Shown one piece after another: positions 24,871 through 38,000 of a stretch of DNA of 64,000 nt. Every line of letters begins with the position of its first letter. Position 1 is the first letter of the stretch. The notes below the pieces were generated by a model that saw only the letters and a list, made by a program, of their open reading frames with translations, was not told where the DNA came from and did not search any database. The DNA lies in contig FN649759.1 of NCBI GenBank assembly GCA_000310025.1, positions 899,087 to 963,086 of the forward strand. Reading direction: 5' to 3'. The translations under genes and the position numbers were made by a program. The stretch is from Ectocarpus siliculosus (lineage: Eukaryota > Sar > Phaeophyceae > Ectocarpales > Ectocarpaceae).

Positions 24871-25700
24871 ATGGATCGCTTCAGGGGAGTGCTTCTGGGC
24901 ATTGCGAATGCCTTGCTTTGTATCCAGCACGCTGCATCCTTTGCCGTGCAGCAGCCCATCCTAGCATCACCATCGGTGCAGCATCATGTAACCACGGCAG
25001 CGGGCAGGGCTAGCGGAAGTGCCCTTGTGATGCTGAGATCCCGTGGTGACCAAAGAAGGCGCGGTGGAAGCAGCAGGAATAGAAGAGACATCTCCAGGGG
25101 TGCAGCAGCGGTGACCACGCTTCGAATCAGCGAGGAAGACAGAGAGAGAGACCTCAAATTTGAACGCGAACTCGATCGAGATGCACAGCGATGGATCAAC
25201 GGTGATGCGAAGAAGCAGGAGCTCTGGAACAAGGCCAAATCTTGGCGGAACCTCAATAAATGTGAGAGTATGGCTGTCAACATACACATACGCATGGGCG
25301 GGCGATAGGTGACCTGGGGCGATGGCGTGTTTTTCTGGCGAGGAAAACGCGAGCATCATTGTTGTGCACCGTTGTCGGAGGTACGCAATAATCATCGTGG
25401 GCTCGAAGGTCAAGTTCAACAACCCCTGGTAATGCACCGATGTACTACACATGTAGACTGTAGGTAGTGCACGCTGCTCGGCGCGTCGGCTCCGGTGTGC
25501 GGGCTATATGCTCAGCCCCCAAATGCTGTGGGCAGTTGATTCCTTGTTCCATGCAAGACGCAGGACGCACTTGGTATGGGGGGTATGCCGCCGATGCCGC
25601 CAAGGAACATGTTGCTGCTGCTGCTGCTGTAGGTCCCGCCGCAACAGATGGACCAAAGGGCCCAGACCGCGTTCGCGAGGAGTGTAGAGTTAATCTATGA
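24871..25700 (+). CDS. Short plastid-targeted protein (two exons proposed)
   Basis: Exon 24871-25261 starts at ATG and ends in phase 1 at T|GTGAGA. Exon 25633-25700 follows a CTGTAG acceptor and keeps the frame to a TGA stop, giving about 152 residues. The N-terminus is a signal peptide (VLLGIANALLCIQHAAS) followed at once by FAVQQP, matching the heterokont rule that a Phe follows the cleavage site before a Ser/Arg-rich transit peptide. This implies import into a plastid bounded by four membranes. The mature part (from about residue 75) is highly charged and helical (EEDRERDLKFERELDRDA, then WINGDAKKQELWNKA) with no enzyme motif. The family is not recognised. The second exon is less certain than the first: it begins inside a CTG repeat, and further exons could exist. 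Confidence 0.55.
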
Positions 25701-28700
25701 ATTGAGGGGTGGGGGTCGTGTCCGTTACCCTAACCCTACCCCCCAACCCCACCCGACCCCCTACTAAAACCAAGCTTAAGTTTATTGCGAAGGCTACCTA
25801 CTGGCTGCTGTGACGAGTTTATACTATACTTTCCGTTGCCCTTCTTTTGACGGCCTTCACGTCGCTTGGTCCTGCCGCTCGATTTTGGCCGCAGTGCTCC
25901 TTGCGCGCGAGGAGGCAATGTCGGAGCTAGAAAGAGAAACACTTCGGTAAGTTTTTGTAAGCGGTGGGCGGTTTGCCTCTAGCCATGATTTTCAAGTTGT
26001 TGTTGGGGTCGTCTATCCGGGAATGCAATAGGCCTCCCTACCGAAGGGTGTTGGTTCGTTTGTATACGTGCATGTACCTCATCGTGTTGCTGCCTGGAGG
26101 AAGCGCTAGTTTGTGTTTACGTTTTTTGTACCCTTGCCTCACTTGTACGTTCTCGCCGAAAGACTGCAGTATCTCACATCTCTATCTGTAAACTCGCCAA
26201 CGGTGTCGTGCTAGCCTCCTCCTCGGCACTTGACCCTACGAGTTTTTTATGTTCGTGTCTAGTTTCTGGTTCCATCCTCTCTCTCCCCTCCACGTTTCTA
26301 CTCTATTCCGAGGGACTCTGTCACCCGTTGGTCAGTATATTTAGTTGACCGCGTCTCTCGTGGGGTTCAGACCACCGCGATCTACCTGCCGATGGCCGTG
26401 ATATTCGTATCTTCACATGAGAAACAACAAGCTGGAGCCTCCATAATTTTCGCTCTGCCCATCACCTGCGGGGATTTTGGTGCGTGACAACTTGAACCGA
26501 GGTGTCTCGCCAGGTGCCACCGGAAGATGCGTGCTGGGTCTTGGGGCGAGAGCCTCACACGCTGCCTTTTTCGGTTGAGCGCTGTCTCTTTGTGTTTGGC
26601 TCACCTCCGCGAGGGAGAGGCGCTTTTATCTGGTCATCTAACCGCTGCCGTGGGGCTGCTGTTTCGTGTTGACGTGCACAGATACTTCCTGAAGGACGTG
26701 CAGACTGTCACGGGATTACCTCTGGTGGAGGAAAACGAGATCACCCCGCTGGCCTGGTGCATCACCCTGACAATTCAGTTAATGCCCCTCGGTGAGATTC
26801 GTCGGGTCTGCTTCGTTTTGACTTGGTGACGTGGTGCATCTCGCCGGCTATTCAGTCAATGTCCTTAGCTGAGTTTTAGGGAGGATTGATGTCGGGTCTC
26901 CGTCGTTTTTTTTTTAATCTCCGAGTTCCTGTGGTCAGATTTTTGCGCTGTTTCTCCATCTCCTCGCACACATCATACCGCGGTCTTTCCAAAACCAACA
27001 TCACACAGTTGCTGTGATCACCACAACCCCTTTGAAAAGCTTTGGTTTCAGTCTGCACTGCATCAAACAGCGTGACGACGACGTCCCCACGCTAATGCGG
27101 ACGTGGCGTTTTGCCCGGCAGTGGTGATCCAACGGTTGCGAGACAGCTCCAAGCTTCGTCCAAAGATACACGATCAAGCAACTGGAGAGGTTTAATTTGG
27201 CACTGCATACAAGTGTTGTTGGTCGTCGAATTGAAATAAACCAAGGATCGCGCCACAGCAGTGGTTACGGCTGCTGATGGGCCTGGAGACCTTTTTTTTG
27301 CTTGTAATGAGGACGATTTCGTAAACTTTGGATGGACCGCGTAGAGCCGCGTAGAGTTTTCAATTTTTGTCCAGTCGTCGTGTTGAAATCTACCAGATCG
27401 TGCCTTCATGCTGGAACCTATTTTTTCATTTTGAACGATAGGAAGTCCCAGCCTCAAAGAAAGGTTTAGTTGTGATAAGACCACGCGAAGAGATGCGATG
27501 GTGCGAAAGGGAAATACGGCACGGCGAGCGCTTGCTTGTCGTGGTGTTTACAGATGAGCATTTCTCCCGAATCCGAAGATGACTGGGTGAATCATGTTTT
27601 TTTTTCTCGAAGGTGTCTCCGCCCGCAGTTTCGGCCGACGCAAGTGCTGCTTTCCGCTGCTTCTCTACTGTATCGGATCTGTTCCGGGTTCACACAGAAA
27701 AGCTACTCTTGAGTGCTCGTTTTCATGTTCCGAGGACGGATCGGCGGTTCCTTCCCTTCATGCTATTTCGTGCGAAATGTGGGAGAGAAACACCGATTCT
27801 CACCAAGATTCGAGTTCTCAGCCTCTCCTCTAGAATTTTTTCGATGTCACTTACTAAGTTGATCACTCGGTTGCGATTGTCGTCCACTGTTCTGTCCCTA
27901 TCCGTGCATGTTAGCGCGTGGTTCGTACTGCTTTCCCAACGCCCTCGAACCGATGGCAACTGCTTTCAAAATGTACAAGGGGAAGGAGTTTAATACTTCC
28001 TGTTGCCGGGGTCCTGGTCGATGTGTTTCCGGCTTCACACACCCTGTACAACTCGATCCATCGCGGACAAGGTTCCCGCCATACATTTTCCCATTCGGAA
28101 CGTACACTGTAGTTGCAACTTCGTCCAGAGTAGGTGTTATTTTTGGTGCGACCAAGAATATCGTTTAGGTACCAAACACAACCATTGTGCAAATGTCGAT
28201 CGGGACCCAAATGGAGATGTTTTTTGTTAGAATGGACCATGGGCATGCACGTACCGACGTTTCTGCCTGCGCGTTGCTGAGGCGTTGGCCTAGCGCAAAT
28301 TTCCCTCTATTTCATCGATCAGGCACGGCAAGTGCGTGGACTTTCTGCTCGGTCTGCTTGAAGAAGTTCACCACACCCCTGCCGTCCCTCGTTTTTGGTC
28401 GTCCCCTGCCGTTTTGCAGCTGCCATTTACATCATCGTATTCTCGATCGCGACGGAGAACAACCCGCAGCCTGTCTTGGACGCAGCGCATCCCTTCTGGG
28501 CATGACGCAAAGGCCCGCTACTCGACTTAACTTGCTAGAGATGTTGGGGGATCTAGCTGACTCCAGCACGTAATTCGTTACTATATTGTAAGTAGTTGTT
28601 CGATTAGGGCTGCCTGTGTGTCCGTTGTAGTTGCTGTATTGATTCCTACTGTTCGTTTTACTTTTGTTTTCCCCACCCCTCTTCGTACTTCGTGCCAATC

Positions 28701-29711
28701 GTAGAGAGAGAGGTGAACGAGTCGTCGGTCGTGGCGAAGACATACAGCAGTAGCGGGATTCTGGTGGAATCGTTATTTGCCAATTTTTTATGGTGAACGA
28801 AACAGCGTATGTGGACGAAGAAATACTGCATGCTTACCGCTTTCAGTTGGACTGCTTCTGCAGGGGGGCGGGGGTTACGACGGTTCTGACACGCTGAGCT
28901 GCTCGCGAGTCGGATGAGGGTTTCGCTGAGAGGTTCGAGGTTGGGGTGGTATAGTTTTCTCGCGTGCTCAGCCTCGTCTCATTTTGGCAGCGGATGCTAT
29001 GTTGATCGCAGTCAGGTTCTTCTATCCGGTGATGGTTTTTCCATTCCCTCGCGACTGTAGGCTTGGCAAATGGATTCGGGGCAAAGTGCCCGGGGTTTTA
29101 CTTTGGGGGTCGAAAGGACGACATTTGTGTTGCTTTGTTGGAACCCTGTAGCGACAGCAGTAGTTCGCTTCTGAAGGCAACGTGCAGAGGGTCTTGATAG
29201 CAAGTTGCGGCGGGTCGTCGCCACGTGGGGTAGGGTTGGGGACGTAACCGTTATGGGCCGATCGGTTTTTTCTTGGGTTTGGGAGTACAGTGCGTGGATC
29301 AAATCCGAGTGCCCGCGCGGACTACAAGAGAGGAAGGTCAAACCGACTGGAATAGACACCACCGTTTTGTCGTGAACTCGTTCCGATAAAAAAATGGAGC
29401 TAGCGCAGAATTGACACGGTGGCGCGGGACACTGAATGTCCCGCACGACGAAGTTGCGACGTATCGTCATGAAAACAACGAAGTGATGTGGTGTGGAGAA
29501 ACAGAAGCACGCCGAATTACATGCCATTTCACGACGGGCCCTCGCGAGCCCCGAGCCCTCTCACCCCTCATTTTTTTCACTTTTTTTGCAACATTCGCAT
29601 GCACTCTCCGTCATTCTCGAAGAACACCCGATTGCCTTCACAGAGCTGCGGACAGAATGAGCAGAAAAGGAAAAAAAGGTACTCCATGCTTCGGGTGTGG
29701 AGGTCCATTAC
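25701..29711. other. About 4 kb without a recognised gene
   Basis: Frames of 60-130 codons occur on both strands (for example minus 27092-27484 and plus 27908-28168) but none has motifs or splice agreement. An imperfect duplication of about 80 bp lies near 26745-26925. Two CCCTAA units at 25728-25741 are telomere-like but isolated. Confidence 0.4.
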
Positions 29712-29921
29712 CTGCAAACCTTGAAACCCATGTTGGGGGGCATAGGCTTGTACTCGAGCGGTGACGCGGCCACTGCTTTAGGGTTTACGGGAAAAATACC
29801 GTAGGCGATGTGCACCACACCAACGATCTCGCCACCCTGGTTCTCCGGGGGCGACACAAAATCAAGGTTGGAGAACCCGTGCACAACCACCACGCCGTCC
29901 CGCCAACAGACCCCGACGAAT
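29712..29921 (-). CDS. Candidate internal exon, unidentified
   Basis: A 210-bp open stretch lies between a TTTTGTAG acceptor and a CAG|GTAATG donor. It encodes a well-mixed peptide with VVVVHGFSNLDFVSPPENQ and EYKPMPPNMGFK. It lies downstream of the methyltransferase stop at 30002, so it belongs either to another minus-strand gene or to an alternative 3' end. No family is recognised. Confidence 0.35.
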
Positions 29922-30001
29922 CTACAAAAGCAGCACCGTGCCGTACGAACAAGTTGTGACAGGCACGCGACGAACCGCACCATGCCCCATCTGCCCTTCA
30001 C

Positions 30002-33000
30002 TCATTCCCCCGCCCCGGCGTCGCATTTCTTGCGTAATCTCATCAGAGCTCGTTGGCCCGGCAGCTGAGCCACCGCCGCCAGCTCGCTCTCCACCCCCTC
30101 CCCCCCCAACGCCGCCTTCACTTGTGGACCCCCCACCCCCCCACCTGCTTTCCTCTCCTCTTCCGGCCCCCTTTCGGCGACGGAGCGCGCCGCCGCATCG
30201 GGGTCGAGACCCGTGGGCTCGGCGGTAGCTCTTGCTCGGGCCAGGGCTGCTTCTACCGCCGCCGCATCGCTCTGGTTGCCAAGCGGCAGCTCCTCCGCCA
30301 GCGTGTCAATCTTGGACGTGTCCACTGTCTCTAGCTCGAAGTACTGGCGTGCCTGTCGTATTCGTCGCACAGAAGGACGTTGACGTCGGGGATGAAAGGT
30401 GAATAAACAGATAGATGGCATCAGAGGGTAGTCTTACGGTGATTCGGAGCGGATACCCAGGGACACCCATGCGTGTTTCCAAGGCCGGAAAAAAAAAATG
30501 AAACCCCGCTCGCAAGCAACAGAGTACAGTCGTCCGCAGACGACCACAGATATTATTCAGGGGCTTCTACTCCAACACGGCAGCGGTGCTATCTTGATAG
30601 CCTTCAAGTGCCCAAGCGAAGGAAACAGCGGAAAAAAATATGTATGCATATATATTTCTTGTTTCTTTTTGGCCTCTCAAAGAGTCTGTTCAAGGGCGCA
30701 ATATATTTCGAAATTCATGTACATACCCACACACGGCGACCACCGACGTCTCTCACCTGACCCAAGAAGCTCGCCAGCACTGAATGCCCCACCACGCCGC
30801 TCAACAAGACCTAACAGCAGGCACCCAGGCAAGGTAGTGTCCGAGCGTGAGTAAAAGTTTGTCGATACGATGTTGCTCGAAACTACCACGATGCAGAATA
30901 GGAAAAAAACGTGGTCCTTGGGTTCGCCTTGACTCCCGCAAAAGAACACACACCAAGACACCAAGAACAAACCATATAACCACAAGCGGGGTCCTACGCC
31001 GCTGATTCCGAACGAAGCGGGGCTTTGGGTTTCTGGGTAACCCACCCGTTTCCAGCCACACCAACAATATTAATGAACTCCCCCTTGCAACACCAAAACA
31101 CACAGAGCAACAACATCCCACCAAACAGCGAAATCACGCCCCACCTCTGTGTTGGGCCCGGACAGCGCCCACATGGTCTTGAGGAGCGGTGAGATACACG
31201 CCTCTTCGTAAAGGCAGTCCCCCGCGATGACAATGTCGTAGGGGGGCTCGAACAGCGCCAGTTCGGCCGCGCAGTCCCACTCTAAGCGCCGCACTGAGGC
31301 CTTGCCCGACAGGCCTCGCGGGTCTAGGTTCATGTCCACGTTGTCGGTGCACTTGGCTGTTTTTGGTTCCGCCATGCCGTGTGCAAGCGGTAGAGGGGAA
31401 AAATGGAGTAAAGGTCGTCATCGTGAGCGACACAGGGCACCGGCCAAACGTCTCGTGCGACCTCCGTGCGTCATTTCTTGTTCTGTTGTGTGTGTGTGTG
31501 CGTGTTGGACGCGGGGGTACGGGGAAAGACACGGCGGTCATCGCATGCAAGCCAACCACGATCGCACGCGTTCATCTCTGATCAAATTGTTGGCGTGGGT
31601 AGTGAAGATCGGGCACCGGATAATTGTTGCATCGCCGATCACAAGTGTCCGCGACGATCGCCAACTGCAGGAAGCGCCTCACTTTCAACAACAGAAGAGA
31701 TGTCCTTCGGCGACGCATGTGTGCAAGGATAAGGGAAGACTGCCCGGATGTACCGCTGGAGCTGTTGGCCACCGAACCTCAACGCGAACGTCCGACGCAA
31801 AGAAGATTAGCGGAGAAAGATCTTCGATGAAGTCGCTTGAGCGACATACACTTCACACGCGGCACCACATGTACGAAAGCCCGTGCTTGAATACTGGTAC
31901 CAGAAGCAAGCTCGAAGCATCGGCAGCCACGTCGTGGCTTGACCAATCATAGGGCAACTCATCGCCCTGAAAAAGTGCTCCCATAGACATTTACGTTACT
32001 TCTAAACGCCGAACCACGTGGCCGAGATGCCGCAAATATCAAGCTGATCCGTTTTGCGGTCCCGTTTCTCGCGGGGCATATCGACAAATACAACACGAGA
32101 AAGAGTCATCCTGGAGGCGATTGTAAACTCTAACCTGGGTCCATGTCTGTGATGGTTACGTCTGCTCCGCGAAGGGCGGTATAGATGCTCGTCAGTCCAC
32201 ACCCCGCCCCAACCTCGATCACTCGACGGCCCACAAAGTGGTCCTCCGGAAAAGCCTGCCTGCAATCCATGTACCGACTGCGTGGCGATCACACATGGCC
32301 CCCCAGCAGAACGGGGCGAGAATCGGCCGTGTGGCAAGCGAGGAAGGTTGACACGGGAGAGGGAGAGGGGGGAGAGAGAGGGAGAGAGAGGGAGAGAGAG
32401 AGGTGGGCAGAGAGAACACGGACTGTTACAAGCGTGCAGCGCAGCACGGGCTGTTTACTGCATGGAATGGGAAACAACGCAGGTTTGGCTGACCCCTCGT
32501 CTACGAAGTTGTCGTTAGCGTCGTTGTCCTCTCTATATACAACAATATTCCACAACTCAGGGCCATTTCTGCAGCTACAGCGGTGTCCAAGCGGATCCAG
32601 GCAGCATACGTATACTGTTCACAGAGTGGAAACGGTGGGTTCCCGCCTCGTTGGACATGAGGAATGGCACGGATGCCATGCCAGAACCACACCACCGCCC
32701 ACCAAGCCTGTGCCTTTGGACAACAAAGTGACAATACTCGCTTGGGCTCACGAGCCACACGTTGAATTGTTTGAATCGTCACACCGCATGGGGCTAGGCG
32801 AGCAGGCCAGGTACGTCTAGCCTAGACTTTCTTCCAAAGGAAAGGAAACATACGACGCAACGTAAAAGCAGCCTCTAACCTGAGCACGACACCACCCGGC
32901 CATTGCAGGCCTGCCAGCCCGTTCCCATCCCCTGACCAATCTTCTGTGATGTGGATATCGCCAACCGGCTGTAGGTAGACGAGAGATCAGGCACGTTGGG

Positions 33001-34625
33001 CAGGACGAGGTTTGGGATAGGCGTTTTACACTTCGTCCCAAAGGGATGGTGGACCAGTGAACATGATGAAAACTCATCGCATCGGAGCGTCGCTTGAAGC
33101 AATTTGAGAGGAGAATTCCGGCGGAGACCATTCGAAAGCAATAAGCACATGGTACGAACTGCATATTTCGGAGACTAGCTGCACCCGAACTTTGTACAAC
33201 TTTTGGTAAAACGTCTTGCGGGCAGTCCCATGCTTCATCTACCACCTCCCTCGGTTTTTCTTCCTGATGGAACGGTGATACAGTAGTGATCCAGCCGATT
33301 TTATCGGCATTATACCGGGCAGCCGGCGCAACTTGAATATTCCATCTGTGCCAGCAATTTTACCGGTATTACCGTAAAAGACGCAAGATAACACAACCCC
33401 TGGACCAATTTTCAAAGCTCGATTACGCCACGATGAAGAGGATGTATAAATGAAACAATACATTTTCGGAAAGCTCTCGACGAGACAGCTTCAACGCCAC
33501 CGTGTTCGGCGCTGTGACTCTTTCTGTTGTTGAGAAATCGAGATTTGAAAATCGGTCCAGGGGGTGTGTTATCTCGTGTCATTCACGGTACCGGGCTACC
33601 GGCACTATACCGGGAACCACTACTGCTGTAACACAACACCGAGAGCTTCTATACTCCACCCGACCAGTAGATGGCCAGCACAGCACATTTGCTTGTACCC
33701 AGTCGTTGCATAATTTCGAGTAGTACATATCTCAGAACCCTGTCATGTCTGCATACGCGGAAAACCAAGCAGCCATCCCGTCGATGGCAGCACTAACCTC
33801 TTGGAAGCTGTACTTGAGCGTCATGATGGAGGAGCCCTGCGAAAGTTGCATCACGTACAGCAGTAGAATGGAAGGGCCCGCTGGTGTCAGTTCTCTTGGA
33901 ACAGCAACGGTCGGGATGGAGCCACGCATACGTCAACGATAATGCAGCCCCATGCTCGCAGGGTCAGCGCATAAAACAACCCTGCTCAAGTTGTGGCAGC
34001 GGGCGCAACAGGAACAACGACGTGCCGGCGGGAACATGCCTCCAACGCACTTTCTGGCCAAACCAACGGCAAAACCGGCACACAGATCTCCCAGAGTGGC
34101 GAGGAAGAAACACTGCGGCGTTCTTGTCGAACATCTTCTCGTGATTCAATCAACTAATATATCCCGCGTGCACCCGCAGCTTGCTCATCGGTCGTTTTCA
34201 AAACGTTTTCCGTTTATTTAAAACATGCCACACGGTAGGTCATGCCGCACCCCTCACCCCCCACAACTTTTACTGTCATTTCGCCGGATGCCACGAGAAT
34301 AGGCGTGCACCGATCCACTACGCGAGTTCAGAGAAATCGTACGCCGAGTCCGCATGAACGCTTTACTACCACCGGGTCGTGCTGCTGCTGATGACGGCAT
34401 GTAGATGTCGCTGCTATCGCTGCCTGCTGCTGCTTGCGGGGATCCAGCAAAGCCGCACAAACTCACATCATCAATTCCCGCTGCTGCCTCAGTCTCCTGT
34501 TGTTCAAGCTTCCGCGCTGCTCTCTCTCTTCTTTTAGCATCTCCCGCCGAACCCCCTGACCTTCCAGCTGGTGGATTATTGCCTTCAGCTCCAGGTAACG
34601 TCGCCATCATCGCGCGGAGTGGCAT
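30002..34625 (-). CDS. METTL21-type protein lysine methyltransferase (six exons proposed)
   Basis: Exons: 34467-34625, 33798-33836, 32880-32968, 32135-32277, 31145-31356 and a terminal exon 30002-30352, all phase-compatible. The start is ATG at 34625 (a second ATG pair follows five codons later). A charged N-terminal tail leads to LKYSFQE and the family's Trp motif LQWPGGVVLSRYMD. The SAM-binding motif I follows (RRVIEVGAGCGLTSIYTA) with acidic end DVTITDMDP. The post-motif is YDIVIAGDCLYEEACIS, and then LLKTMWALSGPNTE. These place it in the Methyltransf_16 family, which methylates lysines on proteins such as chaperones and elongation factors using S-adenosylmethionine; the substrate is unknown. 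The strand after NTE is not in the model, so a small exon may be missing. The terminal exon is a low-complexity Ala/Glu/Gly-rich tail and is the least certain part. It shares a short promoter with the plus-strand gene at 35 kb. Confidence 0.76.
33355..33625. mobile_element. MITE family A, copy 1 (in methyltransferase intron 2)
   Basis: About 55-75-bp inverted arms (33358-33425 and 33535-33610) share AGATAACACA, CTGGACC and TTTTCAAA with roughly 85% identity. The centre includes GGAAAGCTCTCGACGAG, which recurs in copy 2 at 37.2 kb. There is no coding capacity. It lies inside the second intron of the methyltransferase gene, so it is normally spliced out. Confidence 0.7.
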
Positions 34626-34804
34626 TGTCGGTACGGAGCCACGGATACCAAGCGGCTACGTGTGATCAATACATTTGCCTTGTGGTATATATTTTGGTTC
34701 AGTACTAACTGCGCGCCCCCGAGTGGAGCTCGAGCAAGCACAAGTTCACCACAAACCAACTTCACTTCTCCGCCTGTCTCCGCGTACGAGGGACAAAGCA
34801 GCGG

Positions 34805-34867
<63 letters not shown>

Positions 34868-35020
34868 CAGAAGCTGGCCGTCGCAAATTATCTCGTCGAT
34901 TCAAGGCGATCTTCTCGTGTTGCGTAGCTGAGACAGGGTGCTGAAACTACTTGTGCGCTGTACGCGACGGGCACCTTCGCATACATTAGGGACTACTTGT
35001 TGAGACGACATATCGCCGAA
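34626..35020. promoter_or_regulatory. Head-to-head (bidirectional) promoter region
   Basis: Only 395 bp separate the ATG of the minus-strand methyltransferase from the ATG of the plus-strand four-exon gene. Both promoters and both 5' UTRs must fit here. A tract of about 20 CAG units lies near its middle, and a TATATATTTT-like AT-rich stretch lies near 34686. No other motif is claimed. Confidence 0.6.
34806..34866. repeat. (AGC)n / CAG microsatellite, about 20 units
   Basis: A run of about 60 bp of perfect AGC triplets. On the two strands it yields spurious Ser, Ala or Leu homopolymer frames. It lies between two divergent gene starts, so it is more likely promoter or 5' UTR than coding. Confidence 0.95.
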
Positions 35021-38000
35021 ATGGCGAATGCATCGTCGCTCGATGCGACCGCTGCGGCCACAGCATCACCACCGAACTTCACGCTAGATCTTGGCAAGCG
35101 GAGAGGCGGTCAGTCTGATTGCTTTCTGTTGGGCTACAAGTGAGTGCATCACATGCTGGGAAGGCGTCTGTGGAGCATCCTCGTATTGTTGGTTTTGCGA
35201 GCGGGAACATCGCGTGCGAATTCGCAGCTACATGTACACTCCGTGTGTTTGAAGTCGCCTGGGATTGGCAGTCCCCATGCGCGCTGCATCTTTCGAAGGG
35301 GAAAGAACGACGCTTGTGTGATTCAGGCGGTGCGCCTTCAAAGTTGCAGGAGGGGGGTGGAATGCGAAAGCGGCACCGTCCTCGTCCTGTCTTGACACCG
35401 CCGGTAGATATGTACGGGGAGGAGTACAAGCCGATGTCCTACGGCACCCGTTGTGCTCGCACCCATCGTGCCCTGCGTTTGTACTTGCGTTGAATCGCGA
35501 CCAATCCACTTAATTTATGGGATTTCCCATTCCTCGGAACCTTCGCATAACAGTATGCACATCCATGTCTGGGTTGTTACAGAAGCCGCTGCGTCGGGAG
35601 AGCGCTCCTGAACAGGTGCACAATTTCAAATATAGTCGTTTCGTCCGCACTCAGGCGCGATGACGGCAGCTTGGATCACTTGGCGCTGGTGTCGGGCAAC
35701 GCGGTGTACTCCGCCGGCAGTGGTTTGAAGAGCTGCGTCCGTAAGCCTTTGTCCAAGAAACAGCTAACGGCAGAACTCCACTTGTCTAAGGTGAAGACTA
35801 AGCACGGGGTAGAGCCAATGGCGGCTACGGCGGGGGGGTGGAAGGGGTGTACTCGTGTTGTGTTGAGGTTACCTTCGCAACTGAGCAAGTGCTGCAGTCA
35901 CACGGCATGGAGGCGTGCTGTTCCCAGACCCCACATCCGGCGATCATTGAGTCGACGTTCGGTTTTCTCTTCTACATGGCTTCATGGTCGTGCTTTGCGA
36001 TGGTCTCCAAGCCGAAGTTGCTTCTGTCATCATCTGCGTGATTATACTTGAGCCCGGGAACGCGTCGTTCCCCCAGTTCGCCGAACTCGCCTCCACACCC
36101 CTTCTCTCAAACCAAGACATTGAATTCCTCTAGTCTACATCGAAGGCAACACAGGCGACACAGCGGGTGCGAAAAAATCTGCGTGTGTTGCAGAGTCCGG
36201 ACCTGGGCACACGTAAAGGAAATCATGGAGCAGCCAGAAGTGCGTTGGCACGCCCAGATCTGTAACTGGGGCGGTGCTGTCGAAGTCTGCTAGTCTAAAT
36301 AGGTCCCGGGACGAAATACAGTACGGAGGATCGAGAATGCTATTGAACCAGATTTGCGGACTTTTCGGGTCATAGCTGCAGCATTCGACAGCACGGTCCC
36401 GGCGACAGATTTGGGTGTGCCAACGCGCATAACGCTTCTCCATGATGTCCGCTATTGGAGGAATAAATGAATGTCAGGACTCCGCAAGTCGGAAAGCCCT
36501 CTCTCTTCATTTTCTTTCTTGTATGTTCCGCAGAAGGCACACAACAACAACAGTCCGCAGTTGGGGCGCAACAAGCCCGAAAAGCAGAAAACAAGAGGCG
36601 ACGGGTAATTTAAGAGACGGCCACATTTGCGTCGAAGTCGGTGCCGCTTTGGACTGCCCGACGGCGTAGTTCATAAACTGTTGCAGCCAGCCGACGGACG
36701 AACCCGCCCGCACAGAAGTACCTTCCTCGCGAGCGGTTGTAGACGGAAAGACGGCATATCTCGACAAATTTTGGCACCCTGCGTACATGGTTGTCAAGGC
36801 GCTAATATCTTCCTTTGGTGTATTTTTTTTGGTCCTTTGACGTATGACCCTGTGCGTTCGTGTATACCGTTTCCGATTTTGTCGTTCGTTCTTTGACAAA
36901 CAAATACACCAGGGCTTGTGGTCAACGTGGGATTTCGCTCAGGGGCATTCGATGCCGTCTGACCGTATGCCGTTTGTTGTTGTTTTGATTCATTGTCCGT
37001 AGTCAAGGAACAATCTGCGCTCTACAACCGGGAGCTAGGCTCATCTGTGTTGTATTCTTACTATTGGCCTCAAACGTGTACCACTCTTCTCCTTGAGGCC
37101 GAGAACCGACTTCCCACCGGGGTTGCAGGATGAAACCCAGTACGCACCGAAGAGAAATGTATTGCTTCACAGATTACCGTACGTAACGCAAGATATCACA
37201 CACCCTGGACCGAATTTCAGAGTTTGGGTGCTCCACGACCAACAGGATTCACAACTCAAAAGACATGTTTTCGAAAAGCTCTCGACGAGCTTGTTCCAAC
37301 GCCGCCATTCTCAGCACCACCACTCTTTCGGCTGTGGAGTAATAGAGGTTTTTGGCAATCAGGTCAGGGTGTGTGGAATCTTGTGTCACCACCATATTCC
37401 TTCCACTCGTTGATCCTAGCGGAAACGATTGTAGTGGAAATAGCATGTGGAGGAAACCGCCGGAGAACGCCCGTTGCTCACACTCGGAGACGAAATCGGA
37501 CAGCGGCATGTCGCATTCAGTCGTCGCAACTCAGACTTCGGGCATTCATTCGATCTTCTTGTGCTCTTACTTGACTGTGATTGGCTGGAGCCCGAGTACG
37601 AGTAGTGCCTGCTTGTGTTGAGTCGGGTATGAGCCTAAGAACGATTGTGAGGCCCGCTTGTACATGCTTCGGGAAGTTGTACGGTGTGTAGCATACCTTG
37701 GTACAAGGTTTCCTTTCAACCGCGGTGTTGTCGCTCGGGCGATGTTTCGAGCCTGTCGTCTCTCCACCATCCCACTTTTGGACCGCTATTCTTTGCACGA
37801 GCTGTCGGGTGAATAATGAACACTTGATGTATTGTTGTGGGTGGTCGACGCTCGTCCCTACAACGTTCACTCAAGGTGCTATGCGCCCTGGAATCTGTAG
37901 CAGCTGCCGCTTCTTCGCCGGCTGATTCTGGCGGCTCAGCGACTACCCAGGGAAGTAGCGGCATCCCAAGCAACAGCAATAGCGGCGGTCCTGTGGCCAC

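Noticed and set aside
34607-34931. Poly-Leu, poly-Ser and poly-Ala frames across the CAG tract
   Set aside because: All arise from the triplet repeat in different frames; the region is a shared promoter between two better-supported starts.
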